From Irineochytrium annulatum (taxonomy: Eukaryota > Chytridiomycota > Chytridiomycetes > Chytridiales > Chytridiaceae): 19,992 bases of DNA. The stretch lies in NCBI GenBank assembly GCA_027600665.1, contig JADGJL010000493.1:1-19992 (forward strand), read 5' to 3'. This document shows, piece after piece, positions 1-9,366 of the stretch. The notes beneath the pieces are model-generated. The model saw nothing but the letters and a program-made list of their open reading frames with translations, was not told where the DNA came from and did not search any database. Numbering within the stretch: position 1 is the first letter of the stretch; each line of letters starts with the position of its first letter. Position numbers and translations under genes: made by a program.

Positions 1-28
1 CCTAGTGGCAGCCTCCAGCCAGGTATAA

Positions 29-979
29 AACACCTGTCTGCTGGAGGTGGGAGGTTCAGTCCCTCCATCCCATCCTATCTCGTCGGCTTCCTCCACTCCA
101 CCGACACTTCACCTTCGGACACGCGTCGGGACTCGCTTAAGCAACCCTCCGAGGACGAACAAGAGCGATAACAACAACGCTCACCAGCAACATAAACCAA
201 ACGGTCACAATGGTCACAACGGCAACCAAAACAGCCAGTCCTTTCGCGGGCACGCCGGCAACTCCGGCCCAGCTAATAGCGGCAACGGCCATGCCAAGCC
301 GACGCCCAAGGACGACCCGATGGAGCTCGGCAACGTCAACACCTCAAAGCCTGTATACCGCAAACTTACAGACTCGGAGAAGCAACAATACGCGGACAAC
401 GGCTGGTGCACCTTCTGCAAGCGCAAGAACCATGTCATCGCCGACTGCCGCAATCCCCGCAAGCGCAGCAGCCCAAACCCCGACTACAAGGGGAAAGAAG
501 GGTCAATAACGTCCAAGACTCTTCAACCTCAACCAACAACCAGTAAACTCACGTCCGCGCCTTCAGCAACAGCCGAACCGTCTACCAAGACCACCGAGTA
601 CCCGTCACCGCCTACCAAATCGTCACCTCCCGCTAGCCAAACGCCTGATCAGCAATCTGTGAAAGGAGGACTGACGACGCTCTCACCTGTAACACCGCTA
701 TCACCGACGGCCCGGGCCCCATCCGACTCGCCGCCGCGTCCATCACAGTTGACACCGTCTCCAAGCGCTTCGTCAATCTGTCCCATCAAAGATGATAAGT
801 CCCAACAACCGACTGCAATCAACCAGCTCCGGGATTATCATACCTCAAAGAAAGCAATCCCGCCGTCCGACCTCCTCGTTGCCTCCGTCTCGATTTGCGG
901 CGCCCAAGTCAAGATCCTCTTCGACTGCGGCGCCACATCTGATTTCATCAAGGAGTCACTTATCCAGCGACTACCTCCT
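29..979 (+). pseudogene. Gag C-terminus and retroviral-type aspartic protease of the Ty3/gypsy element
   Basis: The frame opens after a TAA at 26-28, so the upstream part of gag must lie in another frame or be damaged. A polar Asn/Gly/His-rich stretch is followed by the short PMEL motif common before the knuckle in fungal gypsy Gags. A CX2CX4HX4C zinc knuckle is encoded at 407-448 and should bind element RNA. A long Ser/Thr/Pro linker leads to the protease, whose active-site motif is Asp-Cys-Gly-Ala-Thr near 922-936; Cys in place of Ser/Thr occurs in many fungal elements. The reading stops matching a protease at about 979, where the inserted sequence begins, and protease-like sequence resumes after 1494. 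The GTG at 47 should not be read as the true start. Confidence 0.8.
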
Positions 980-1485
980 AGTGTTCGCAGCGGATCGGAC
1001 CAAGTCCGAAATCCGGTCCGATCCGGTCCGAAAATCCGGACTCGGATCGCCAATTTTCCAGGTCCGAGTCCGATTTCAGTCCGACTCGGATTATCCGACG
1101 GATCGGATAATCCGAGTCCGAGTCCGTCGGATCGGTGAGTGGCGCAGGTTTCCAGTCCGTCGGACTTGGACTGGAAGCCTGCGAAAGTCCGTCGGATGGC
1201 TGAAAGGCTTGAAAAGTCCATTTTTTTAGTCAATTCTGAGCAAAATCACCCATTTTCAAGCCATCGCGAGCCGGATCTGGTCCGAGTCCGATCCGAATCC
1301 GGTCCGATCCGTTGCCTCGGATCGGACTGGATCTTTGCTATTTCCCAGTCCGAAATCCGACGGATCGGACTCGGACCGAGCGTTTTTGCAGTCCGACCCA
1401 ATCGGATTGGATTCGGACCATCAAAAACCCAGTCTGAGTCCGACGGACTTTTGTCCGAGTCCGATCCGATCCGGTCCGTGCGTAG
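980..1485. mobile_element. Non-coding insert with 8-bp target-site duplication, hAT-MITE-like
   Basis: The octamer TACCTCCT occurs at 972-979 and again at 1486-1493, bracketing about 506 bp unrelated to retroelement coding sequence. The insert consists mainly of reiterated TCCGA/TCGGA and GGATCGGA words in both orientations. Its ends are weakly inverted: the left begins AGTGTTCGCAGCGGA, and the complement of the right end reads CTACGCACGGACCGGA. An 8-bp duplication, a near TAGNG-type left end and dense subterminal repeats fit the hAT superfamily; assignment to hAT is inference. The insert contributes the only stop (TGA 1136-1138) in an otherwise open 47-3295 frame. Removing insert plus one duplication copy (514 bp) leaves a one-base frame difference, so a further small indel must have occurred nearby. 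Confidence 0.62.
1144..1182. repeat. Near-perfect hairpin inside the insert
   Basis: GCAGG at 1144-1148 and TTCCAGTCC at 1150-1158 are complementary to GGACTGGAA at 1168-1176 and CCTGC at 1178-1182. The facing bases 1149/1177 form a T:G wobble, 1143/1183 add one more pair, and the loop is nine bases (1159-1167). It lies a few bases after the TGA at 1136-1138, near the middle of the first half of the insert. Confidence 0.7.
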
Positions 1486-1493
1486 TACCTCCT

Positions 1494-3355
1494 CAGCTGG
1501 CCAGTCTCCGGGCGAGGATATCAATACCGAGCTCGCCGACGGCACTACCCGTATCGGCGCGTGTCTTCAAGCCATTCCACTCCGCATCCGCCGTAACCGG
1601 ACCGAGTACAACGACCAACGCGATTTCATCGCCGCTCCTATCATCTACGACATCATCCTAGGCAAGAGATGGTTCAACCAGTTCAACCCGGCCATCAACT
1701 GGCCCACGAACACGCTGAAGTTCCTCGACCACACTTGGGTTTGTGACGACCAGCGACGCACGGTCCTCGGCGACACCATTAACACTGTCAAGGATCTGAA
1801 CAAGGTTATTCGCCAGGGCCCGGTCCAATGGTACGCGTGCTTCCTCACCGCCATGACCAAATCCGAGTCCATCAACTTCACAAGCGATGGCGGTCCTTCT
1901 AGCAGCACGGCGCCCCCGCCAACCATGACGGTAGCCGAGGCCAATGCCAAGGACATCTCTGCTCTTGACAAGCTCCCACCAGCCATCAAGACGATGGTCA
2001 ACCAATATCCAATACCGTTTGCTGAGTTCAAAGGAATCCCACCGGCTCGACCGTTCGACCACAAGATCGAGACCACGCCTGGGGCAGATCCACCTCACCG
2101 CCCAATCTATCCAATGTCAGCCGAAGAACTCGAGCTGCTCAAGAAGGAGCTCACCCACCTTCTTGCTAATGGCCGGATACGCAAGTCCTTATCACCATAT
2201 GGTGCTCCCGTCTTCTTCGTTCGACAGACCGACAAGCTCCGACTAGTTTTCGACTACAGAGCCTTAAACAAAATCACGGTCAAGAATCGTGCGGCCCTAC
2301 CCAACATCCAGGAAATCCTCGACCGACTCCGGTCTGCACGATACTTCACCAAAATTGACTTGTCGTCAGGTTTCCACCAGATACAAGTCGTCAAAGAAGA
2401 TCGGCGCAAGACAGCTTTTCGTACCAAGTACGGCCACTACGAATGGACTGTTCTGCCCTTTGGGCTATCAAATTCACCCGCTACATTTCAATCAACCATG
2501 AACGAGATATTCCGAGAGTTCATCGATGACTTCCTCACGGTGTACATTGACGATATCCTCATATACTCCAGCACCCTCAAAGAGCACCATCGCCACATTC
2601 AACAAGTCCTTGAGCGCATGACGGAGCACAAGCTCCACACTCAACTCCACAAATGCTCATTTCTGCAGGAAGAAATGGATTACCTTGGCTATCACATCAC
2701 CCGGAACTCAATCTCCGTCCTGCCTATCCGCACACAAGCCCTTAAAGAATTCGAGAAGCCAACGTCTGTCACGGAGCTCAGATCCTTCCTCGGGCTCATC
2801 AACACAGTCCATCGCTTTGTACCCGGTCACGCCGCCCTCGTCGCCCCTCTGAGCGATCTTCTAAAGGGAGCCGACCAGAAGAAAGGCTCCAACGCAACGC
2901 TCGCCTGGACGCCGGAACTCGACGCCGCCTTTGCCGAGATCGTTGACGCCCTGGCAAACCCCGACTCATTAGCAATGTTTGATCCTAAAAGGCCCGTTCA
3001 CCTGTTCACCGACTGCTGCGGATCGTTCGTCGCCCAAGAACACGACGACGTCCTTTGTCCCGTCGCCTACGGCTCTCGCAAGTGCAACACGGCAGAGTCA
3101 AACTATCACCCATACATGGGCGAGATTCTCGCCCTCGTCGAAGCACTACGCGTTCATCGCCACTACCTCCATGGCTTCGACGTCTATCGTTCACACCGAC
3201 CAACAGTCACTCCGCCACATCCTCACGCAGCCAAAACTAAAGCCAGTCCACCACCGTTGGCTTGCCGACATCCTGTCACTCGACTTCAACATTGAGTGGA
3301 CGCCCGGCGAGTGGAACAAGGTCGCCGACGCAATGTCGCGGCGCACATACCAACA
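1494..3355 (+). pseudogene. Ty3/gypsy protease tail, reverse transcriptase and RNase H (frameshifted)
   Basis: Sequence after the insert first finishes the protease (an ADGTT-like strand and an IILGKRWF motif near 1650-1675). The reverse transcriptase follows with its usual blocks: DYRALN near 2250, IDLSSGFHQI near 2357, the LPFGLSN block near 2455, and the catalytic YIDD at 2543-2554, all intact. RNase H begins near 3000. Its first catalytic Asp is kept in a Phe-Thr-Asp motif, but about four residues of the following strand are missing compared with the usual family pattern. The frame shifts by +1 near 3183-3190, after which RNase H continues in another frame through a HTDQQSL motif to the DAMSRR motif near 3330. 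Such a frameshift would prevent a full pol polyprotein. Confidence 0.88.
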
Positions 3356-4886
3356 GTCCAGAGCTACATCCACACACGACACACCCGGCACGGAACCACT
3401 CATGCTCAACAACATCATCAGCCTCCAGACACCACTTCTCCGCGACGTCGAACGATACCTTAGCGAAGATCCGTTCGCCAAAGAGATTAAGCCATTCCTT
3501 GATCCTGCGCATGATCACGACGTCAAACCTGCTCCGGCTCACCTGCGGCATCTCATCCCAAGATACTCCTTGCATAACGACCGACTTTTCTTTGAAAACC
3601 GTCTCTACGTGCCTCCGCAGCTACGCACGCGTCGGATCACCCTAGCTCACGACCATCCAAACATCCACAACAACTGGGAACGGATGTCTGAGCGTCTCGT
3701 TCGCAACTTTTACTGGCCTAAGATGCATCAACAAGTACGCCATTACGTCCGCCTATGCGACTCATGTCAACGACACAAGACACCGCGACACGCACCTTAC
3801 GGCCTCCTCAACCCGCTTCCTGTCCCCGAGGAACGCTGGGACACAATCAGTCTCGACTTCATGGGACCGCTCTCCCCTGATAAGGGCTATAACGGCATCA
3901 CCGTCGTGGTCGACTACGTCAGCAAACGAACTCACGTCTACCCGTGCAAGACCTACGACTCGGCCGCCACCGTCGCCAAGCGCTTCATCGCTAATGTCTG
4001 GCGCCATCACGGCCTTCCACGCCACATCGTCTCGGACCGTGATCCCAAATTCCTCAGTAAGACTCTGCACCTCGCTCAACATGCAACAACACATGTCGAC
4101 GACCGCCCATCCACAAACGGACGGTCAAACGGAGAACAAGAACCAGTGGGTTATCGCCACCCTCAGATCTCTCGTCGACGACCACCCGGACGCATGGGCC
4201 CCCCAGCTCGCCGTCCTTGAACACGGCATCAATGATACAGTCACGATTACCGGTTACACGCCCTTTTACCTCGACACTGGCCGTCACTCGACCAGCATTT
4301 TGACATCGACTTACCTGCCCGACCCGGCCTGACGGCCTCGAAACTCGCCACCAACGTCCGCATAGCTCGTGACATCATCGCTGATGCCAAAGCCAAGCAA
4401 GTCGAGTTCGCCAACCGACGCCGCATCGCCGAACCTTTCCGTGTCGGCGACCTCGTCCTTCTCACCAACGAAGACGTGACGCCGCCGACCGAGCGTCACT
4501 ACCCAACGAGCAAGCTAGCGCCCGTCTTCTCCGGTCCATACAAGATCCTCGAGAAGATTGGCCACTCGTACAAGCTCGACCTTCCCACAAGCTGGAAAGT
4601 CCATCCAGTTTTCCACCCAGAAAAACTCCGACCCTACTACTTCGACGACGAAGACCCGCTCGCTCATCCTCTCGCACGTCTTCCCATCGGTTCCCGCATC
4701 ATCGAAAAGCTACTTGCCGAACGCCAATTCGGCTTCACCAAACATACCCCTAACGGCCGAACGCAGTTCCTGATCAAGTTCCTCAACCATTCACGCGTCT
4801 TCAACGTCTGCATGAACGCCAGTGACCTGCCAGACGAGCTCATACGCGCGTTCCGCGCTTCGAGGGGGGATGTGACGATATTATAG
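3356..4886 (+). pseudogene. Ty3/gypsy integrase, GPY/F module and degenerate chromodomain-like tail (two frameshifts)
   Basis: An integrase zinc-binding region (His pair near 3640-3665, CDSCQ near 3757-3771) precedes the catalytic core. The core Asp residues are seen in LDFMG (near 3855) and SDRD (near 4034), and the Glu in QTDGQTE (near 4117-4137). Between the second Asp and the Glu the frame shifts (near 4050-4080), and it shifts again near 4290-4320. The last frame carries the GPY/F motif (FSGPYK near 4530) and a VHPVFH motif. The C-terminal 60 residues have the spacing of a chromodomain (FLIKF near 4770), but the aromatic-cage positions look replaced, so histone binding is doubtful. The stop at 4884-4886 lies inside the LTR, as is common in these elements. 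Confidence 0.87.
4862..4870 (+). other. Polypurine tract before the 3' LTR
   Basis: The purine run GAGGGGGGA lies directly before the putative LTR start TGTGACG. This is the expected primer site for plus-strand DNA synthesis and the main reason for placing the LTR start at 4871. Confidence 0.65.
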
Positions 4887-5153
4887 TTATTATCAAAACT
4901 TACATTATCAGAACCCACATTTTAGTCCTGAATTTTATCGCCCAAAGTCCTGTAAATTTCGCCTCCATCTTCGCCTCTATTCTCGCCTTCATTGGTAAAT
5001 CCATTTCTAAGCTACATCCGAACCTTTGCAAAGATGCTATTTGTCACTCCTTATTGCTATATTTGTCACTCCTTATTGCTAAGCTAGCATTCTGTTCTTT
5101 TTACTTAAAAACCCGCTACCTCTTTGTGTGCAAGCAGAACATTTTACAATACA
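4871..5153 (+). repeat. 3' LTR of the Ty3/gypsy element (right end approximate)
   Basis: The LTR starts with TGTGACG after the polypurine tract and is AT-rich compared with flanking coding DNA. It probably ends in TACAATACA (TG...CA rule). Inside it, a 19-base unit starting TTGTCACTCC at 5041-5059 is repeated at 5063-5081 with a 22-base period. Only one LTR is visible, so neither its exact right end nor the age of the insertion can be read here. Confidence 0.6.
5041..5081 (+). repeat. Two tandem copies of a 22-bp unit inside the LTR
   Basis: A 19-base word is identical at 5041-5059 and 5063-5081. Short tandem repeats in an LTR can be promoter elements or replication-slippage products; nothing here distinguishes these. 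Confidence 0.8.
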
Positions 5154-5162
5154 GAAATCTAT

Positions 5163-8100
5163 TTAAAAACTCAACTTCGATGAAACCCGCCCTTTCGGCC
5201 TTCGTTCCGTCACACTATCGCTCATGGACACATGGTGGCCTGTGCCAACGCTCGCCGCGGCTTCGGCCACCGTATATTTGACCTTAGCAAGGCGAGGATT
5301 GCCGGGTAGCGTCACCGGTGTCATCGACGTGGCGGCGCGCTTAAAAATCCTCTCTAAGACCCGGAACAACGACTCCATTCCATTCAATTTCAGGTCCTCC
5401 AGCGATGCCACGAGTTGCCCGCTACCAGGAAACGGAGCTTGTGCCTTGACAAAGTCCTTGAAGCTGTCCGTCGCTTCGCGCTTATCGAGGGTTTTGCCGG
5501 GGCCGTCCCTCACCAACGTCGAGATCTGAAGGTTAAGCCAGCGCAGGTAAATGTTGTCGTCAGGGTAGCGTTCGGAGCTAATTTCATCTTTCAGGATGTA
5601 GTGCCATCCTAGCCTCAATCTCGAGAAGCAGGGCCCCTTTGATTTCTTGTGCTGGATGATCGCAGTCGGGACACGCTCCTCGGTCCATCCACAGATCACG
5701 CAGACAACAGCCACGGCGGTCTCGCGAGGACGTGGTTGGCGGTTCATTTCGTTGACGGCTTCCACTCCCACATCAACTAACGTTTCGCCCACCTTCAGCT
5801 GCCTCCCCGTCTCCTTCAACACATGCTTCCCCTTCGCGGCCATCATGTCATCCCGGAGGGTCTTCTTGGCGGCCTTGATGGCCTCCAGGCATTCGAGGAA
5901 TGGCCGCCGACTCCATGTGAGATTGGCGCGCTCGATCGTGGCGACCATGCGCATTAAGACTTGCTTCTGGTGATGGCCGTTGTACTCAGGGAAGTGGAGG
6001 CGGATGGGGATCTCGGCGGGAGTGGTCTTTGTTTGAAGGTCAGGGGCTGTTGACGTGAGCGTTTGATGGAGCGAGGGGAGGACGGGAGGTCCGAAAAAAA
6101 AAAAACAATTGACTGCGGGATGACGGGACCGTTCCACCTGAGAGGAGGGCCTGAGTTTTCACAGCTAACGCCTTTTTTCTCGTTGGGCTTGAACAAGATT
6201 GCCGTCGCCCCCATCGCCACCAGAGCGGCCTGACATTGTGTGGTTAGTGTTGGTATATGTTTTCTTATGTAGTTGTACCAGAACTAACTCTTGGATCTTC
6301 CTCAGCAGCGGGCTGCCGTTGTACTTAACGGCCAAGTCCACGAGTTTCTCCTCCCCACGTTTTGCCGGGTTGGAGCCGCCGAGGACGTTCAGGTAACTTC
6401 TCGCATTTTGTCTTGAGCAGTTTGGTCGGTTGTAAGATGCAAGTATCGCAAATATCCAGGGTCGAACCACCAGACGATCGTTGTGAACGTATGGGACCCG
6501 TCCGGCCGCTCCACCCTCACAACGCAAGCGTTGCCGACATTCCGCAAGAACTTGTTCCTGCCGCCGCCGTTCCGACCCATGAAGCACGGACGGTACCCGA
6601 GCCGGACGGCGACGTTGGCCTCCCGCATCGGCGGTGTGGCGGAGAGTCTGGACCAGGCAGTGTCGATATCGTCGGCGCGCACGTCCGGCCACTCGTGCTG
6701 CCGTTTTGAACTAACGCCGTCTGGATACTCGTCCAGAAACGGAACTTGCTCTGACGCGATGACGCCAGGGCCTTTTATCGCTGGGGTGTGGTGTCCTAGG
6801 GCACCCGGTCGACTGACACCGAGCACCTCGTCCAGCGGCAACCCCCGGCGATCCGCGGCTCGCTTTAGCCTAGCGGGAGGGGATGTTCCTAGGAGGACGG
6901 CGCGAGGGAGATTTTTCTTTGTCAGCTGGTCCGTGGGGAGACCTCTGAGCGACAAGGGGAGGGCGTCGAAGTTTGTGGACTGGTTAGCGGTTTCATTCTA
7001 AGCAAATATGAGTGTTGTTGTCTGACACTTACCCTCCATCATCTCTCATTCGATTAATCATCTTGCCGTATGGACTGACATTGGCCACGCGAACGCCGAA
7101 GTACACGAACAAGGTTGCTATTGTTGCCATCTCCCCAAAGTCCCATTCGTAGTCGTCCTCAAGGTGTTGCAAGCAGAAGTGGTGCTGATGTATGTGCTGT
7201 CCCATTTCTCGAACTTCTGTTGACGTTGCTTGACCCGTGTACAGTACCATCTCCTTTAGGCACGGGTCGTCCGCGGAGAGGTTTACCGCAGCTGCCGTGT
7301 CAATAGCAGTGGGTCCGTTGTTTATTTTCAGATACACTGAATGTTCACAATCGACATTTGCGCGTTGCCCTGTGCGGTGGACGCCGGCGGGTAGGGTGAT
7401 CGTGGCGGACGTCGGATCGATGGCGAGGGGGACAAGTTGCCGGCCGAAGTTGAGGAGAGGCAAAGGTATGTTTGTGATGCTCGAATATTTCACCAAAGCT
7501 TTGGTAAACTCTTCTTCCATCCTAGGCACGATGTGGAGTGGCAGAGGGTTTCGACGGGTGCCAAAGCCAGTGGATTTGCGGGAGATGGGCCCGGCGGCAA
7601 GGCGATCTTTCGGCGGCGCACCTGAGACTGGAGACGGCGACGCGGAGCTCGACGACGCGGAAATCAACAAGTCTGCGGCCATACAGGACGTGCTGGAGTC
7701 TCTTTGCCTTGGCGCGCTGGGGCCAAATTGACGTCTCTTTTCGTTCTGCTCCGACGCAGGAGCTGCTGAGGTGAGAAGGGGCAGTGGTGCGGGGACCCTG
7801 GGCGTAGCCAGAGTGGAGGTGCTTGTTGGGAGTAAGGTCGAAAGATTAGACGGCGGGTTTGAAGATGGGTAAGATGGCTGGTGCTGGATGGACGGCGGGC
7901 AGGACGGCGGTTTGAAGGACGGATTATGGGATGGGTTGGACAGGTGTAAGGGCGGCGGGTATGAGGACGACGGGTTTGAGGACGGTAGGTTTGACTGGAT
8001 CCTGGATCCGATGCGTCGGCGCTTGGACCGCGACCCCTCAAACTCCTTTGGCGCTGATGGCAAGGCCGCGGAGGGGACGGGCGAGGACGATGACAGCGAC

Positions 8101-8243
8101 GGGGGATGCGGTGGCGCAGCAGGAGCGGGGGTCGAGGAGGTCGTGGCAGGGTACGCGGCGATGGTGGCGGTGCCGAGACCAGACGAGAGGGCATTCGGAC
8201 GGCGAGTCCCGAGACGGCGGCATCTTTTCTCCGCGGTCGACAT
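5163..8243 (-). CDS. Unrecognised multi-exon gene, about 920-residue product
   Basis: I do not recognise this family. The start is the ATG at 8243, in a strong GCCACCATG context. Exon 1 (8243-7033) encodes a Ser/Pro-rich disordered N-terminus with a basic SKRRR patch, then a compact region from about residue 230. Intron 6945-7032 (GTAAGT...CTCAG, CTAAC branch) is well supported and joins frames. A second junction, roughly 6470 to 6412 or 6397, is tentative. Intron 6230-6278 (GTACAA...TGTCAG, ACTAAC branch) is good and preserves frame. Near 6162-6047 the frame changes again, either by an intron or by a one-base change in a 12-T tract (6093-6104 region). The last exon holds a CX2C...H...C cluster (CVICGW near 5690) that could bind zinc. 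The stop (5163-5165) lies about 10 bp from the LTR. Gene model moderate, function unknown. Confidence 0.6.
6230..6278 (-). other. Spliceosomal intron 3 of the unrecognised gene
   Basis: On the minus strand it runs GTACAAC...ATGTCAG (49 nt) with an ACTAAC branch motif about 14 bases before the acceptor. It lies between codons and joins two open frames into a continuous hydrophobic helix-like segment (LVL then AALVAMGATAIL). Confidence 0.7.
6945..7032 (-). other. Spliceosomal intron 1 of the unrecognised gene
   Basis: Read on the minus strand it begins GTAAGTG after exon-end GG and ends CTCAG. A CTAAC branch-like motif lies about 37 bases before the acceptor with a pyrimidine-rich stretch between. 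Removing 88 nt joins a phase-2 codon and continues an open frame on the other side. Confidence 0.7.
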
Positions 8244-9090
8244 GGTGGCGATCAAGGCGTGGGGAGACGGAGCGGACGGGGGTCGTTTGTCGAGGACGGG
8301 GAAAAGAGCGTCGAAGGTAACGAGGATTGCTATTCTTTCTCTTTCTGTCTTGCAAGTGGTTGTGCTTTGCTAACGAACCTTTAACAACAGGGGGAGTGCT
8401 ATGGCAATTCGACATGGGGAGGCTCGGTCTTGGGTAACCGAGGGGCCTGCAACGCCGGTTCGCAGGCACCGGCGTCGTGAGCAATTTTTTTTGTCTCTCT
8501 GCATTAATCCAACTCTCTACTCTGGTCCGAACCTTCTGTTTCGATAAGTGGTTAGAGATTAAAGAAAGAATTGCTTTTTGGGGGTTTAGTTTTTTGGTGC
8601 AATAAACTTTCTCCACGCGATCTTACATTAACAAAGCTAATTTGGTGGAATGTGAGCCGTGTGTCGGCGAGTTTCGATTTTCGGGAAGATATAGCAAAAT
8701 GTTTAAGAGATTGAAGAAAGAATATATTAAACTAGATTCAATTACACTGCCTCTGAGCATACCAACTCCGAGGCGCTGACTGAGGAGATATGTCTCCCCG
8801 CATTTACGTTTCTTTTAACAATGTACTTTGCAGTCTAGCTGTGGCAGATTTGTTTACAAAATTATTTCATGTGCTTCTATTTTTGTTTCCATGTCTTATG
8901 TCTCCGGGCAATCATCCCCTTCCTATTGTAATTTCTCCTTTATGTTCATTTGTCGTTTATTTTTAACATCTTTGTTCAACATCCTCTGGCTAGTACACCT
9001 TGGCAACAACAATGTTCTTCTAGGGTGATGGAGGTCGGAAGATGACCCTTGCAGACTGGCAATTTTCATTTACGTTCCAGAATTCATTAA
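8244..9090. other. Intergenic spacer, no gene seen
   Basis: This stretch holds the upstream region of the unrecognised gene and the downstream region of the TRF4-like gene, both minus strand. It becomes AT-rich after about 8560. An AATAAA-type signal on the minus strand at 8956-8961 could serve the TRF4-like transcript, but it is about 400 bases past that stop. I find no convincing coding region or RNA gene. Confidence 0.5.
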
Positions 9091-9366
9091 TTATTTTTTT
9101 GACATTTTTACAGTGACGTATGTAAGAGAATAATAAGAGGAAATTATTACAAGAAGAAAAAGAATGTAGCCAAATCCAAAACCCAGAAGAAACATGAAAC
9201 TCAATATGCTCAAGTGGACACCTTTCAAAGATGCAAAAATAAAGCAGGGGAAAGCAGGTTGAACTGCGACGCATAATGCCACGTATCCGGCAGCAACCAT
9301 AAATGTATAAATTGTCAAAAGTGCCATCCTACCCCACTTAACGCAATATCCCTCATGTGTGCTCAT
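9091..9366 (-). CDS. Possible small hydrophobic (membrane) protein, 91 residues
   Basis: An ATG-started ORF in AT-rich DNA encodes 91 residues with two long hydrophobic stretches (about residues 14-36 and 47-80), as expected for two or three membrane helices. Its ATG overlaps the TGA of the large TRF4-like ORF in an ATGA arrangement. I do not recognise a family, and a chance ORF in the 3' untranslated region is quite possible: codon composition differs from the neighbouring genes and no promoter or splice signals support it. It could also be a downstream reading frame on the same transcript, though fungal dicistronic translation is uncommon. Confidence 0.25.
   Translation of the reverse strand: MSTHEGYCVKWGRMALLTIYTFMVAAGYVALCVAVQPAFPCFIFASLKGVHLSILSFMFLLGFGFGYILFLLVIISSYYSLTYVTVKMSKK

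Larger units (their letters stand above)
1..5153 (+). mobile_element. Ty3/gypsy LTR retrotransposon, 5'-truncated by the window edge, decayed
   Basis: Gag zinc knuckle, aspartic protease, reverse transcriptase, RNase H, integrase and GPY/F module occur in the order protease-RT-RH-IN, which defines Ty3/gypsy (Metaviridae-type) elements. A purine-rich tract and a sequence starting TGTGACG follow the integrase C-terminus, as expected for a polypurine tract and 3' LTR. The 5' LTR, primer-binding site and start of gag lie outside the window. The copy is unlikely to be autonomous: the pol frame changes near 3185, 4065 and 4300, RNase H is shortened, and a 0.5-kb insert with an in-frame stop sits in the protease region. 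The right end (about 5153, at TACAATACA) is a guess because no second LTR is available for comparison. Confidence 0.93.

Noticed and set aside
48..70. A GGTTCAGTCC stretch resembling a tRNA B box
   Set aside because: No cloverleaf, no A box and no 5-bp T-stem around it; it lies in gag-related sequence.
985..1480. Repeated words suggestive of a CRISPR-like or satellite array
   Set aside because: The repeats are short, overlapping, in both orientations and without constant spacing or unique spacers; they fit a transposon end better.
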